Assembly: GCA_021807595.1 (NCBI GenBank)
Contig: JAKBCS010000054.1
Span: 1-32,442, forward strand
Source: Planctomycetota bacterium
GTDB lineage: Bacteria > Planctomycetota > Planctomycetia > Gemmatales > Gemmataceae
Length of the DNA stretch: 32,442 bases
Reading direction: 5' to 3'
The position numbers and the translations under genes were made by a program. Positions within the stretch are counted from its first letter, which is position 1, and the number at the start of each line of letters is the position of its first letter. Under the pieces are notes generated by a model. That model worked only from the letters and a program-made list of their open reading frames with translations. It ran no database searches and had not been told where the DNA came from. Positions 7,011 through 16,604 of this stretch are shown piece after piece.

Positions 7011-8021
7011 ATGAGGAACCATCCGCGCTTTTCCTTGACCGCATCGAGCTTGCCGCGCATAGCCTTGGCGCTGCTGCTCGGTATGGCGGTGCTGACACCG
7101 CTCCTCGCCGAGACGCGGCCTCCGGCACTCGACAAAGCCGTTCCAGAAAACATTCAAGATTTGCGCATCATTCAGGAACGGGTCAAGAAAGTCACGGCGA
7201 AAGTCTCGCTGGCCACCGTCGGCATTCGCATCGGCGACGCGGCGGGCAGCGGCGTCATCGTGAGCAAAGACGGCTACGTTTTGACCGCGGGCCACGTCAG
7301 CGGCAAACCGGATCGCAGCGCCACCATCATTATGCCGGACGGCAAACGGCTCAAAGGCAAGACACTCGGCAGCAACGTCGGCATCGATAGCGGACTGATC
7401 CGCATTACTGATAAGGGTGAATGGCCGTTCGTCGAAATGGGGGAGGCTTCCAGATTGAAAACCGGTGCCTGGTGCCTGGCACTGGGACATCCCGAAGGCT
7501 ATCGGCCGGGACGCGCTCCCGTGCTGCGTCTGGGCCGCGTCTTGGAGCGAAAAGACAAACTGCTCCGTACCGATTGCGCTCTCGTCGGCGGCGACTCCGG
7601 CGGGCCGCTCTTCGACCTCGACGGAAAAATCATCGGCATTCACAGTCGCATCGGCGATCGTCTCACCATCAATATTCATGTCCCCATCGACACCTATCGC
7701 GCCACCTGGGATCGTCTGGTCGACGGCGAAGTGTGGGGCGACGGCCGCAAGCGAGGCCCCTACATCGGCGTAGAGTTCGATGAAGAGTCGACGGAATGCA
7801 AGATCGCCAAGGTCGAAAAGGATTCCCCAGCGGAAAAGGCCGGCTTGCGCGCCAACGATGTAGTCTTGGCTTTTGACAAAGATAAGGTTGAAGACTTAGC
7901 GGATTTCCTCGCTTTCATCAAGAAACGAAAACCCGGAGAGGAAGTGCCGCTCCAAGTTCGACGCGGCGCGGAAATCTTGAAAATCAAGGTCGTCGTTGGG
8001 AGACATCCCGCGAATCGGTAG
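7011..8021 (+). CDS. HtrA/DegP-like trypsin-fold serine protease with C-terminal PDZ domain
   Basis: A 336-residue exported protein. I use ATG 7011 because a signal peptide follows directly (ALALLLGMAVLTPLLA, cleavage near 33); the frame is open further upstream to 6888. The S1C protease domain at about 55-240 has the triad His95 (LTAGHV), Asp126 (GIDSGLI) and Ser196 (VGGDSGGPLF). A PDZ domain follows at about 248-330 (GPYIGVEF; DSPAEKAGLRANDVVLAF). It is shorter than DegP, with one PDZ like DegS. Proteins of this family degrade or sense misfolded envelope proteins. It lies 55 bases ahead of a related gene with an inactivated catalytic site, so the two may form an active/inactive pair. Confidence 0.9.
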   Translation: MRNHPRFSLTASSLPRIALALLLGMAVLTPLLAETRPPALDKAVPENIQDLRIIQERVKKVTAKVSLATVGIRIGDAAGSGVIVSKDGYVLTAGHVSGKPDRSATIIMPDGKRLKGKTLGSNVGIDSGLIRITDKGEWPFVEMGEASRLKTGAWCLALGHPEGYRPGRAPVLRLGRVLERKDKLLRTDCALVGGDSGGPLFDLDGKIIGIHSRIGDRLTINIHVPIDTYRATWDRLVDGEVWGDGRKRGPYIGVEFDEESTECKIAKVEKDSPAEKAGLRANDVVLAFDKDKVEDLADFLAFIKKRKPGEEVPLQVRRGAEILKIKVVVGRHPANR

Positions 8022-8076
8022 TGAATCGAGCCTTCCCGCTCGACGGAACCGTTCGCTCCTTGAGGAGTAGCATACC

Positions 8077-9135
8077 ATGAGTTGCCGAGCCAATTCACGT
8101 TCGTTCTGGACGGTTTACGGTCTGCCGTTGGTTATTGCCGGAGCGCTGCTGAGCAGCCCGCTGACGGCTTATGGGCAGCGGACGCGGCGCGACGGCGGCG
8201 ATGGCGTCGTCACCCGAACGAGTAAGGATTTCTTGAAGGCGTTCCGCGAGGTGGTGGCCAAACCGGTTCGCTCCACGGTGCGCATCCGCTGCGACGACGA
8301 ATTGGCAGCGTTTGGCGTTATCGTCGGCGCGGACGGCTGGGTTTTGACCAAGGCCAGCGAGCTAAAAGGCAAAATTGTCTGCGAACTACACGACGGCAAG
8401 GAACTTGCGGCCAAGATCACCGGCGTTTCCGAAGCCTACGATCTGGCCATGCTCAAGCTCGATGTCAAGGCTCTCTCACCGGTCGAGTGGCGCGACAGCA
8501 AGGAAGACGCGGTCGGCAGTTGGGTGGCCACGCCGGGGATGAACGAAGCCCCGGTGGCGGTCGGAGTCATCAGCGTTGCCGCGCGCGGTATCTCCGGCAA
8601 CGAGTTGGGGCGACGCGGGGCCAGCGGTGGCTTTCTCGGCGTCCGCGTGGAAGCCGCGAAGGTCGGTGTCAAGATTGTCCAAGTCATCTCCGGGAGAGCT
8701 GCGGCTCGCGCCGGTTTCGAGGAAGACGACCTCATCCTCGCCATTAACGACAAAAAAATAGCCAATCCCGAAGCCCTCTTCAAGACGCTGGGTAAAACCA
8801 AGCCCGGCGAACGCATCAGGGTGCGCCTCAAACGCGGCGAAGAAGAGATCGAACTGACCGCGAGACTGGGTGGAAGGCCGTTGGAGCGCGGCGAATTTCA
8901 AAATCAGCTCGGTGGCAAACTCAGCGATCACCGTACCGGATTCCCCATGGTGTTGCAGCACGACACCGTGTTGCGACCCGTCGATTGCGGCGGGCCGCTC
9001 GTCGACCTCGACGGTAAGGTTATCGGCGTCAACATCGCCCGCTCCGGACGCACCGAAACGCTTGCCATCCCCGCCGAGACGATTAAAACACTCCTGGACG
9101 ATCTGAAATCGGGAAAACTCGCGCCGCCGAAGTGA
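8077..9135 (+). CDS. HtrA-like pseudoprotease with a PDZ domain nested in the protease fold
   Basis: A 352-residue protein with an N-terminal signal peptide (LPLVIAGALLSSPLTAYG). The protease N-lobe (about 50-170) keeps Asp122 (YDLAML), but the His position reads TKAS (91-94) instead of TAGH. The PDZ domain (about 184-265: GFLGVRVEAAKVGVKIVQVI, AGFEEDDLILAINDKKI) comes before the Ser-containing part of the fold. The remaining protease strand at about 295-345 has VDCGGPLVDLDGKVIGVN, with Cys304 where the catalytic Ser should be. In ordinary HtrA proteins the PDZ follows a complete protease. With His lost and Ser replaced it is probably not a protease; it could be a scaffold, an inhibitor or a regulatory subunit. 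AGGAG stands 9 bases ahead of the ATG. Confidence 0.85.
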   Translation: MSCRANSRSFWTVYGLPLVIAGALLSSPLTAYGQRTRRDGGDGVVTRTSKDFLKAFREVVAKPVRSTVRIRCDDELAAFGVIVGADGWVLTKASELKGKIVCELHDGKELAAKITGVSEAYDLAMLKLDVKALSPVEWRDSKEDAVGSWVATPGMNEAPVAVGVISVAARGISGNELGRRGASGGFLGVRVEAAKVGVKIVQVISGRAAARAGFEEDDLILAINDKKIANPEALFKTLGKTKPGERIRVRLKRGEEEIELTARLGGRPLERGEFQNQLGGKLSDHRTGFPMVLQHDTVLRPVDCGGPLVDLDGKVIGVNIARSGRTETLAIPAETIKTLLDDLKSGKLAPPK

Positions 9136-9218
9136 ACTTTCGCTTGCATCCGTTGGCTGCCAGGCGAAGATGAGCGAGTTGGCTCCGTCGCTCGCTTCGC
9201 ATCGCGGCCAAGCCCCAG

Positions 9219-10079
9219 ATGGCGAGGCGCGGCATGTCCGATTGGCCGACTCTGCTTCGCGCGCCTGAAAACGCCGACCTTCTCGACGATTGGTTCGCCT
9301 CGCTCGCAGCACGGCTACTACTCGGCTCCAAGCTCCTCGTCGCCGGCCGCGACCATCGTCTGGTCGAGGTCGAGTTGTATTATTGGTCGACAGCCCACGC
9401 CGACCCCTTCGCTCACCGCGATCCCCTTCAATCTCAGACTGGGCAGTGGTACTTCCACCGCGCTCACGGCGTCTATCGCGGCGGCAGTTTCAAGGGACTC
9501 GATTTAACTTTCGGACAGGGCGAAAGCTCCGGCGGGATTCTTCTTCGCGGTCTGGAAACGCCGGCGGGATCGCTCATCGACGGCCCGTCGTTGTGCGTCG
9601 ATTATTTGCTTGGGGCGACGGGGACAACGGCGGTCGCGGAACTCGACCGAGCCATCGACAAACGGTGCGCCTGGATCGAGGGGAACCCTCTGATTCTGGA
9701 AGCGCGTGATGCGAGCGACATGCGGTCCATCTTCCGGTCTCCGCGCGTCGGCTTGTCGCTGAAGCGCGCAGCTGGAAGCCCTGAAGCGACGCGATTCCTT
9801 ATGCGCCCCTACCGCTTTCTGACCGAACCGCGACGGACGAAAAAGGGCAAGACGCACCTGGTTCTCTCGCTCCACGTTCGGGGGGACGGCGTCGAGACCA
9901 TTCAGACAATCACGAATTGCCCGCGCCGGTCGATCGAACGCTATCTCGCCGACTTTGAGCGCGGGCGAAACGAGGGGGAGTTCTCGCCGTATATCGGAGT
10001 CGATCTCGGACGGTCGGAATTGTGTAAACTGTACGGTGTGTGGTTTACCCATTGGGGATTTCCCCGTGAATCGAGGTGA
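9219..10079 (+). CDS. Divergent DNA-3-methyladenine glycosylase-like (AAG/MPG fold) protein
   Basis: A 286-residue cytosolic-type protein; ATG 9234, with GAGG six bases ahead, is an alternative start. The segment LVEVELYYW...DPFAHRD...GGILLRGLE parallels VETEAY...AAHS...LLRALEP of human AAG. By this alignment Glu52 matches the general base (Glu125), Tyr54 matches Tyr127, His66 matches His136 and Arg110 matches Arg182. FHRAHGVYRGGSFKGLDL takes the place of the usual YVYIIYGM stretch. AAG enzymes excise alkylated purines. The sequence between and after these motifs is quite different from bacterial Mpg, and the C-terminal ~80 residues are not from the standard fold. I infer a related base-excision enzyme, but the substrate is open. 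Its stop overlaps a possible GTG start of the next gene (GTGA). Confidence 0.6.
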   Translation: MARRGMSDWPTLLRAPENADLLDDWFASLAARLLLGSKLLVAGRDHRLVEVELYYWSTAHADPFAHRDPLQSQTGQWYFHRAHGVYRGGSFKGLDLTFGQGESSGGILLRGLETPAGSLIDGPSLCVDYLLGATGTTAVAELDRAIDKRCAWIEGNPLILEARDASDMRSIFRSPRVGLSLKRAAGSPEATRFLMRPYRFLTEPRRTKKGKTHLVLSLHVRGDGVETIQTITNCPRRSIERYLADFERGRNEGEFSPYIGVDLGRSELCKLYGVWFTHWGFPRESR

Positions 10080-10084
10080 CAACG

Positions 10085-10963
10085 ATGATCGGATTCTCGC
10101 TCTTGCGCCGCGCCGCGTTGGCGTTGATTCTCGCGCTGACCGCGATGTCGTTCGTCCGCGGACAAGCTGTTGATTCTCAACATCTCTCTGCCACTGTCGT
10201 CTTGCGCGTTCATCCCGACGCCAAGGTGACGGTGGACGGCCGCGCCACGAAATCGATGGGAGCGACGCGCCGCTTCGTGTCTCCGCCGTTGGAGCTGGGT
10301 AAGAAATACCATTACACCATCGTCGCCGAGTGGAAGCCGAACACCTACGAGACATTCACGGTGGTGCGGACGGTCCATGTCGAGGCCGGCAAAATCGCCG
10401 AGGAAGATATGAGCAAAGCGGATGCGAAAAGAGGGGATAAGCTCGTCATCATCTATGTCCCCACGCCGCCGGAAATCGTCGAGGCGATGCTGAAGTTGGC
10501 CAAAGTCGGCAAGGACGATGTGGTCTACGACCTCGGTTGCGGAGATGGACGCATCGTAGTTTCCGCCGTGGAGAACTTTCACGCCAAGCACGGTGTTGGC
10601 ATCGATCTCGATCCGGTACGACTCAAGGAGGCCATGAACAACGCCAAGAAGGTGGGCGTCGAAGAGAAAGTCGAGTTTCGTCGGCAGGACGTTCTGAAGA
10701 TCGACGATCTGTCCCAAGCCAGCGTGGTGACGTTGTATCTGTCCGACGACCTCAACGAGATGCTCCAGCCGATCTTGCTGAAACAGCTCAAGCCGGGCGC
10801 GCGGATCGTCTCGCATCGCTTTCGCATGGGCGATTGGAAACCCGAAAAGACCGAGAAGGTTCCCATCGAGCATCCGATCGCCGACGAGAAGCTGATCCAC
10901 TTATGGACCCTCCCGAAAAAAGGCGGCGAGAAGAAAGGGGACAAAAAGCCCGGTGGTAAGTAG
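10085..10963 (+). CDS. Exported TIGR03000 - class I SAM-methyltransferase fusion
   Basis: A 292-residue product. I prefer ATG 10085, with GAGGTG six bases ahead; GTG 10076 is possible and would overlap the previous stop. Residues 1-26 form a signal peptide (RRAALALILALTAMSFVRG). A TIGR03000 domain lies at about 36-105 (ATVVLRVHPDAKVTVDGRAT, RRFVSPPLELGKKYHYTI). A class I methyltransferase follows at about 126-260: VYDLGCGDGRIVV (motif I, 149-155), GVGIDLDPVRL (motif II) and PGARIVSHRF. The methyltransferase half resembles a family of Sec-exported or membrane-anchored methyltransferases with no defined substrate. An exported SAM enzyme is unexpected because SAM is cytosolic. The tail is Lys/Gly-rich. 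Confidence 0.82.
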   Translation: MIGFSLLRRAALALILALTAMSFVRGQAVDSQHLSATVVLRVHPDAKVTVDGRATKSMGATRRFVSPPLELGKKYHYTIVAEWKPNTYETFTVVRTVHVEAGKIAEEDMSKADAKRGDKLVIIYVPTPPEIVEAMLKLAKVGKDDVVYDLGCGDGRIVVSAVENFHAKHGVGIDLDPVRLKEAMNNAKKVGVEEKVEFRRQDVLKIDDLSQASVVTLYLSDDLNEMLQPILLKQLKPGARIVSHRFRMGDWKPEKTEKVPIEHPIADEKLIHLWTLPKKGGEKKGDKKPGGK

Positions 10964-11008
10964 CAATTTTTTCACACGCGGAGATATGGCTTTCCGAGAT
11001 TCGAGTGG

Positions 11009-11060
11009 AGGCGTGAGGCGTCCACGCGGGAATCGCCCCCCGCGCGGACGCTTTACGCTT
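11009..11060. repeat. Intergenic palindrome between the methyltransferase and hem genes
   Basis: The 22-base arms (11009-11030 and 11039-11060) face each other across an 8-base loop. The four non-identical positions are A/G, so one transcript strand can still pair through G-U. This looks like selection for RNA structure or recent decay of a palindromic element. No T tract follows. Confidence 0.8.
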
Positions 11061-11129
11061 CTCTCCGTCCAACGAAAAAGGGAGTTTCTCCACGGTCGGG
11101 AAGTCGTTGCGTCGAGACGCTCCTCATTC

Positions 11130-11158
11130 TTGGCTATTCTCTCGCCATCGCGTACATT
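11130..11158 (+). promoter_or_regulatory. Predicted promoter of the hemX-hemA operon
   Basis: TTGGCT (11130-11135) and TACATT (11153-11158) are separated by 17 bases, 60 bases before the ATG at 11220. Confidence 0.5.
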
Positions 11159-11219
11159 GGAGTGAGACACGCGAAAGCCACTTGTTTACCCTCCCGCGAC
11201 CGAGGAGGGCGGGACTGTC

Positions 11220-12026
11220 ATGGATCGAATCACCATCCTTTGCTTCCTCGCCTCGTATACCGTCGCACTCGGTCTGGAATTGCTCTATCAACTGCGGCCC
11301 CTGGTGTGGTCGCGCTGGTTGGCGCTGCTGTTCGGCGCGGCGGGGCTGACGGCGCAGACCATCTTCTTGGCGGTGCAACGGCCGCCTCTCATCTGGCAAT
11401 TCGGCTGGATGATGATACTCGCTTGGGTCTTGGCGATCTTTTATCTGATCGGCTCCTTGCATCATCGCCGTTTATCGTGGGGTCTGTTCGTTCTGCCGTT
11501 AGTTCTCGCCCTGGTCGGTTTGGGCGCGGCCTTTGGACTCCCTCCGGAAAGCGAGCGCTCTGCCGACAAATTGCTCTCGTTTCCCTCGGCGTGGAAAACC
11601 GTTCACGAAGGCTTGCTGTTGCTCGCATCCATCGGTCTGTGCGTTGGCTTTCTGGCCAGCTCGATGTATCTCGTACAAGCCCATCGCCTTCGCGCCAAGA
11701 CGCTGCCGGGTCAGGGTTTGCGCTTGTGGAGTTTGGAACGCATCGAGGCGATGAATCGCCGCGCCATCGTCCTCGCCTTCCCGCTGTTAACGGCGGGGAT
11801 TCTCGTGGGCATGGTGTTGATGTGGCACGACGGCCTTTCCGGCTGGACCGATCCGCGGGTGTTGGCCACCGGCGTCTTGTGGCTGGCTTTCGCTGCGGTG
11901 GTATACCTGCGCTACGGCTATCATCTGCGCGGTCGGCCGGTCGCGCTGTTGACCATTGCGACGTTCGTGCTGCTCGTCGGCTGCCTCGTACTCGCGCATC
12001 CCGTGGGCCAAGGAGGTGGGCGATGA
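11220..12026 (+). CDS. HemX/CcsA-like integral membrane protein
   Basis: A 268-residue polytopic membrane protein with about eight hydrophobic helices and a His in a helix start (FPSAWKTVHEGLLLLAS). It belongs to the CcsA/HemX cytochrome c assembly family but lacks the WWD haem-handling motif of true CcsA/CcmF proteins, which fits HemX. In Bacillus, hemX stands next to hemA and HemX lowers HemA levels. Here the gene precedes hemA, and their ATGA overlap means translational coupling. It may help set haem output, relevant in a genome with c-type cytochrome proteins such as those at 1369 and 28792. GGAGGG lies about 10 bases before the start. Confidence 0.85.
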   Translation: MDRITILCFLASYTVALGLELLYQLRPLVWSRWLALLFGAAGLTAQTIFLAVQRPPLIWQFGWMMILAWVLAIFYLIGSLHHRRLSWGLFVLPLVLALVGLGAAFGLPPESERSADKLLSFPSAWKTVHEGLLLLASIGLCVGFLASSMYLVQAHRLRAKTLPGQGLRLWSLERIEAMNRRAIVLAFPLLTAGILVGMVLMWHDGLSGWTDPRVLATGVLWLAFAAVVYLRYGYHLRGRPVALLTIATFVLLVGCLVLAHPVGQGGGR

Positions 12027-13315
12027 ACCTCTTGGCCATCGGATGCAGCTATAAAACAACTCCCGTCGAAGTCCGCGAACGCCTCAACTTCAAAGACGAA
12101 CAGTTGCCCCGCGCCCATACCGAACTGAGCGCCGGTTTCGACTGTGAGGCCGTCATTCTCAGCACTTGCAATCGCGTCGAATTGTACGTCGGCTGCACCG
12201 CCGATGCGCAGTCGCCAAGCCGCGCGACCGGAAGTCTCGACGCCGAATGCATCTCTGAGTTTCTCGCCGATTTTCACCATCTGCCCGTCTCGGCCGTGCG
12301 CCCTCATCTATACATTCATCGCCAGGAGGAGGCGGTGCGGCATCTCTTCCGTGTCGCCGCCAGCCTCGACAGTATGATCGTCGGGGAAGGGCAGATTGCC
12401 GGGCAGGTGAAAAAAGCTTACGAATATGCGGTGCGCGACGACAGCGTCGGTCCTTTGCTCCACGCGCTCTTTCGCCGCGCGAGGCAAGTGGCTCGGCGGG
12501 TACGCACCGAAACCGGCATTTCGCACGGCCACGTCTCCGTCTCCAGCGCCGCCGTCGATTATGTCAAGCAAGTGTTCGACCATTTCGGCGACAAGACGAT
12601 TCTCGTTATCGGCGCGGGCAAGATGGGCGAGTTGACGCTTAAGCATCTGCGCCAATTGAAACCGCGGCGGATTTGGGTGACCAATCGCAGTCCCGAAAAG
12701 GCGGAGAGTGTGGCGCGCGGCTGCGGCGGCGAAGCGATGCCCTGGGAGAAACTCGACGACTTGCTCGCCCGCGCCGACATCGTGCTGAGTACGACGGGCG
12801 CGCCCGAACCGATTGTGACGCGGAAGCGTTACGAACCCATCGCGGCGCGGCGCGCCGGCGGACCTTTGGTCGTTCTCGATATTGCCGTGCCGCGCGACTT
12901 CGATCCGTCTATCCACGACGGCGACCGGACTTGTTTATTCAACATCGACGATCTAAAACGTATCCGCGAGGCGACGCTGGAGGATCGGCTCAAACACATC
13001 GAGCCGGCCGAGTCCATCGTGCAACAAGAAACCAAGGCGTTTCTTAAAGATTGGTCCAGGCGGCGCAACGGGCCGGTGATCGCACGACTCACCCAAGACT
13101 TCGACTCGAAGCGCCGCGAGGTACTCCGCGAACTATTGGGCAGGCTGAACGGCAAACTTAGCGACGAAGACCGACGGCACATCGAAGGCGCGTTCCGACT
13201 GCTCACCAATCGCCTGTTGCACGGTCCCATCTCGGCGCTCACGGAGGAAACGCACGGTGGCGGCGGATATGCCCTGCTCGACGCGCTGCGCAAGCTCTTC
13301 CGCCTGCAAGAATGA
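12023..13315 (+). CDS. hemA: Glutamyl-tRNA reductase
   Basis: Reduces glutamyl-tRNA(Glu) with NADPH to glutamate-1-semialdehyde, the committed step of C5-pathway tetrapyrrole synthesis in the cytosol. It has 430 residues, the usual length. The nucleophile Cys49 lies in ILSTCNRVELY; the NADPH-binding site is VIGAGKMGEL; MIVGEGQIAGQVKKAYEYA is the family signature; the C-terminal helix is the dimerisation domain. ATG 12023 is supported by AGGAGG 12 bases upstream and by overlap with the hemX stop (ATGA). The same frame stays open for about 860 bases further upstream over hemX, but that part is only a shadow. The gene ends 4 bases from the stop of a convergent gene. Confidence 0.97.
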   Translation: MNLLAIGCSYKTTPVEVRERLNFKDEQLPRAHTELSAGFDCEAVILSTCNRVELYVGCTADAQSPSRATGSLDAECISEFLADFHHLPVSAVRPHLYIHRQEEAVRHLFRVAASLDSMIVGEGQIAGQVKKAYEYAVRDDSVGPLLHALFRRARQVARRVRTETGISHGHVSVSSAAVDYVKQVFDHFGDKTILVIGAGKMGELTLKHLRQLKPRRIWVTNRSPEKAESVARGCGGEAMPWEKLDDLLARADIVLSTTGAPEPIVTRKRYEPIAARRAGGPLVVLDIAVPRDFDPSIHDGDRTCLFNIDDLKRIREATLEDRLKHIEPAESIVQQETKAFLKDWSRRRNGPVIARLTQDFDSKRREVLRELLGRLNGKLSDEDRRHIEGAFRLLTNRLLHGPISALTEETHGGGGYALLDALRKLFRLQE

Positions 13316-13319
13316 TTCC

Positions 13320-13712
13320 TCACTCGTTCGGCGGCGTCTCGAACAACGACTCGATCTCCACATCGTTCGGCAGGCGAAATAAACCTTCTGAAACGCGCTC
13401 AAGGATGCCCTTGGCGATGAGTCCGCGCGTGCCATAAAGGATATAGTGGACCTTATGATTGTCCGGATAGGGATAGCCGCGCATGCCGAAAAACTCCGGA
13501 CACGCGCGCCAAACCGCGACGGAAATATCGTTGAGGGTGAACGGCTGGGGAATGGAGCGCGCCGCGCGCAACAGCGTTAGCCAATGGCCGCTGGCGCGCA
13601 GCTTCTTGAAGTTGCGCCGCCGCGTTTCCTCGCGGTCGGCGCGTTGATGTTCTCGTTCGAGATCGGGAACTTGTTGCTCCTCGGCGTATTCCCACAGGCT
13701 GCGCTGGCTCAT
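13320..13712 (-). CDS. Hypothetical protein with a possible winged-helix domain
   Basis: A 130-residue protein I do not recognise by name. The N-terminus is highly charged and helical (EEQQVPDLEREHQRADREETRRRNFKK is one charged run). The C-terminal ~80 residues (FTLNDISVAVWRACPEFFG, YILYGTRGLIAKGILERV, EGLFRL) look like a winged helix with a final wing strand, so DNA or protein binding is possible. There is no signal peptide or membrane helix. GGAGGAG seven bases before the ATG makes the start secure. It is tail-to-tail with hemA, 4 bases apart, leaving no room for terminators, so transcripts must overlap. Confidence 0.75.
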   Translation of the reverse strand: MSQRSLWEYAEEQQVPDLEREHQRADREETRRRNFKKLRASGHWLTLLRAARSIPQPFTLNDISVAVWRACPEFFGMRGYPYPDNHKVHYILYGTRGLIAKGILERVSEGLFRLPNDVEIESLFETPPNE

Positions 13713-13826
13713 GATGCTCCTCCGCTTCGCGTGTCCCCGATGTAGAGGGTAACGAGAGTTAGCGGATAAAGCAAGGAGCGTAGGTGGGCGAACCGCAAAC
13801 GTCAGCTGCCGGGTAACATTCCGAGA

Positions 13827-15210
<1,384 letters not shown>

Positions 15211-15292
15211 TTTTCTTAGGTGATTGCCTGGTCCGTTTCCAGTCCGGGGAGAGCAATGACCACCTCGCCCGCACAGCGGTACAGTAGTCGCC

Positions 15293-15595
15293 TCATACCG
15301 TCTGCATCTCCGTTGACTGCGCTTGCTTGAGGGCGCGGATACCGGCGGGAGTGATGCGATAACAGTTCGCCGCTGCTCCCAGACGCAACACGGGAGTGAT
15401 GCCGGTATTCTGTTCCAGCCAGCCATAAGCCAAAAGCTCGCCGTGCAACTTCACCAGTTGGCGCGGTTCCACACCCTCGAACTCGCCGACGCGATCTTGC
15501 CACGCTTGGCGATCCGCCTCGCCGACTCCTCGATAATGTTGGAGTAACGCGTGCAATTCCTTCCCTTCGCGCAATCGTTCCATCTCGTCGAACAT
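15293..15595 (-). CDS. Small conserved hypothetical protein
   Basis: A 100-residue soluble protein starting MFDEMERLREGKELHALL. I use ATG 15595 because GGAGG lies 5 bases ahead; the frame is open to 15697. The product is mostly helical (LLQHYRGVGEADRQAWQDRV, EPRQLVKLHGELLAYGWLEQ) and ends in a short segment, ANCYRITPAGIRALKQ, that resembles the wing and last helix of a winged-helix domain. I recall similar short proteins in other planctomycetes but know no function. It lies upstream of eno on the same strand. Confidence 0.75.
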   Translation of the reverse strand: MFDEMERLREGKELHALLQHYRGVGEADRQAWQDRVGEFEGVEPRQLVKLHGELLAYGWLEQNTGITPVLRLGAAANCYRITPAGIRALKQAQSTEMQTV

Positions 15596-15797
15596 ACCTT
15601 CCTCCGGGTGAAAACAAGGTGTGAAACCGCGAGGATAGATCGGACACGCGAGGCCGCCGACTGAACTCGGAGGGTGTCGGAGTGCGCGGCCGGACACGCA
15701 AACACTCTCATTGTATTCGGAAGGGGGATTGATGGAGATGGAAGGGTTGGAGAGCGCGAGGCTTGACGGAGATTCTCTCTCGACAAGCCCAGCGCTA

Positions 15798-16604
15798 TTA
15801 AGCGGCTTCGCGTTCGAGGCGCAGGATGATGCCGCGCGACGAGGCGCGGATGAAGGCGATCATCTCGGCAACTTCGGCAACCTGCCCCAAATCGCGCTGC
15901 ATGTGTTCCAGCGCCGCCGGCACGAGCATACTGCTACGATAGAGGATGTGAAACGCCCGGCGAACGGCGTCGATGTTCGCGGACGGAATGCCGACGCGGC
16001 GCATGCCGACGACATTGACGCCGACGACGCAGTTCATGCGTTGCTGAATGATGAACGGCGGAATGTCCTTGGTCGAGGCGGAGGTTCCACTGAGCAGGGC
16101 CAACCGTCCGACGCGGCAAAACTGGTGAATGGCCGCGTTTCCGGAGATGTAGACGTTGTCTTCCAGCACGCAGTGGCCCGCCAACAACGCTCCATTGGCC
16201 AAGATGCAATGGTTGGCGACGCGGCAATCGTGGGCGACGTGGCTATGAGCCATCAGAAAGTTATGGTCGCCGATCCGCGTCTCCCACGAGTGGGTCGTAC
16301 CGCGGTGGATGGTAACGTGTTCGCGGATGATGTTGTGGTCGCCGATGAGGACGCGCGTTTCTTCTCCTGCGTACTTGACGTGCTGCGGTTGTTCGCCGAG
16401 GACCGCGCCGCCGAAAACGACATTGTGGCAGCCCATTGTCAGCGGGCCGATCAGATGCGCTCCTGGTCGAACGACGCAATGCGCGCCGATGCGAACCGCC
16501 CCTTCAATGACGACATAAGGCCCGATTTGAACGTCCTCGCCGATGTCGGCTTCCGGCGCGACGAGGGCGGTTGGATGAACGCGAGCGGACTGTGCAATAG
16601 GCAT
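15798..16604 (-). CDS. lpxA: Acyl-[ACP]--UDP-N-acetylglucosamine O-acyltransferase
   Basis: Transfers a 3-hydroxyacyl chain from ACP to UDP-GlcNAc, the first step of lipid A synthesis. From ATG 16604 (268 residues, E. coli 262) the protein starts MPIAQSARVHPTALV like its relatives; a GTG at 16640 is an alternative. The left-handed beta-helix hexapeptide repeats are clear (IGEDVQIGPYVVIEG, VRIGAHCVV). The catalytic His125 sits in HSHVAHDC. The C-terminal helical part follows NVVGMRRVGIPS. It indicates lipopolysaccharide and hence a Gram-negative envelope. The other lpx and fab genes are not adjacent. The 5' end faces the BFD-like gene across 257 bases. Confidence 0.95.
   Translation of the reverse strand: MPIAQSARVHPTALVAPEADIGEDVQIGPYVVIEGAVRIGAHCVVRPGAHLIGPLTMGCHNVVFGGAVLGEQPQHVKYAGEETRVLIGDHNIIREHVTIHRGTTHSWETRIGDHNFLMAHSHVAHDCRVANHCILANGALLAGHCVLEDNVYISGNAAIHQFCRVGRLALLSGTSASTKDIPPFIIQQRMNCVVGVNVVGMRRVGIPSANIDAVRRAFHILYRSSMLVPAALEHMQRDLGQVAEVAEMIAFIRASSRGIILRLEREAA

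Noticed and set aside
11162-12022. Upstream extension of the hemA frame to 717 codons
   Set aside because: It overlaps hemX in another frame; the translated residues are Arg/Ser-rich shadow sequence, and HemA homology begins exactly at ATG 12023.
15700-15797. Possible terminator after lpxA (GGCTTG.. and ..CAAGCC)
   Set aside because: Short imperfect stem without a T tract; not enough to call.
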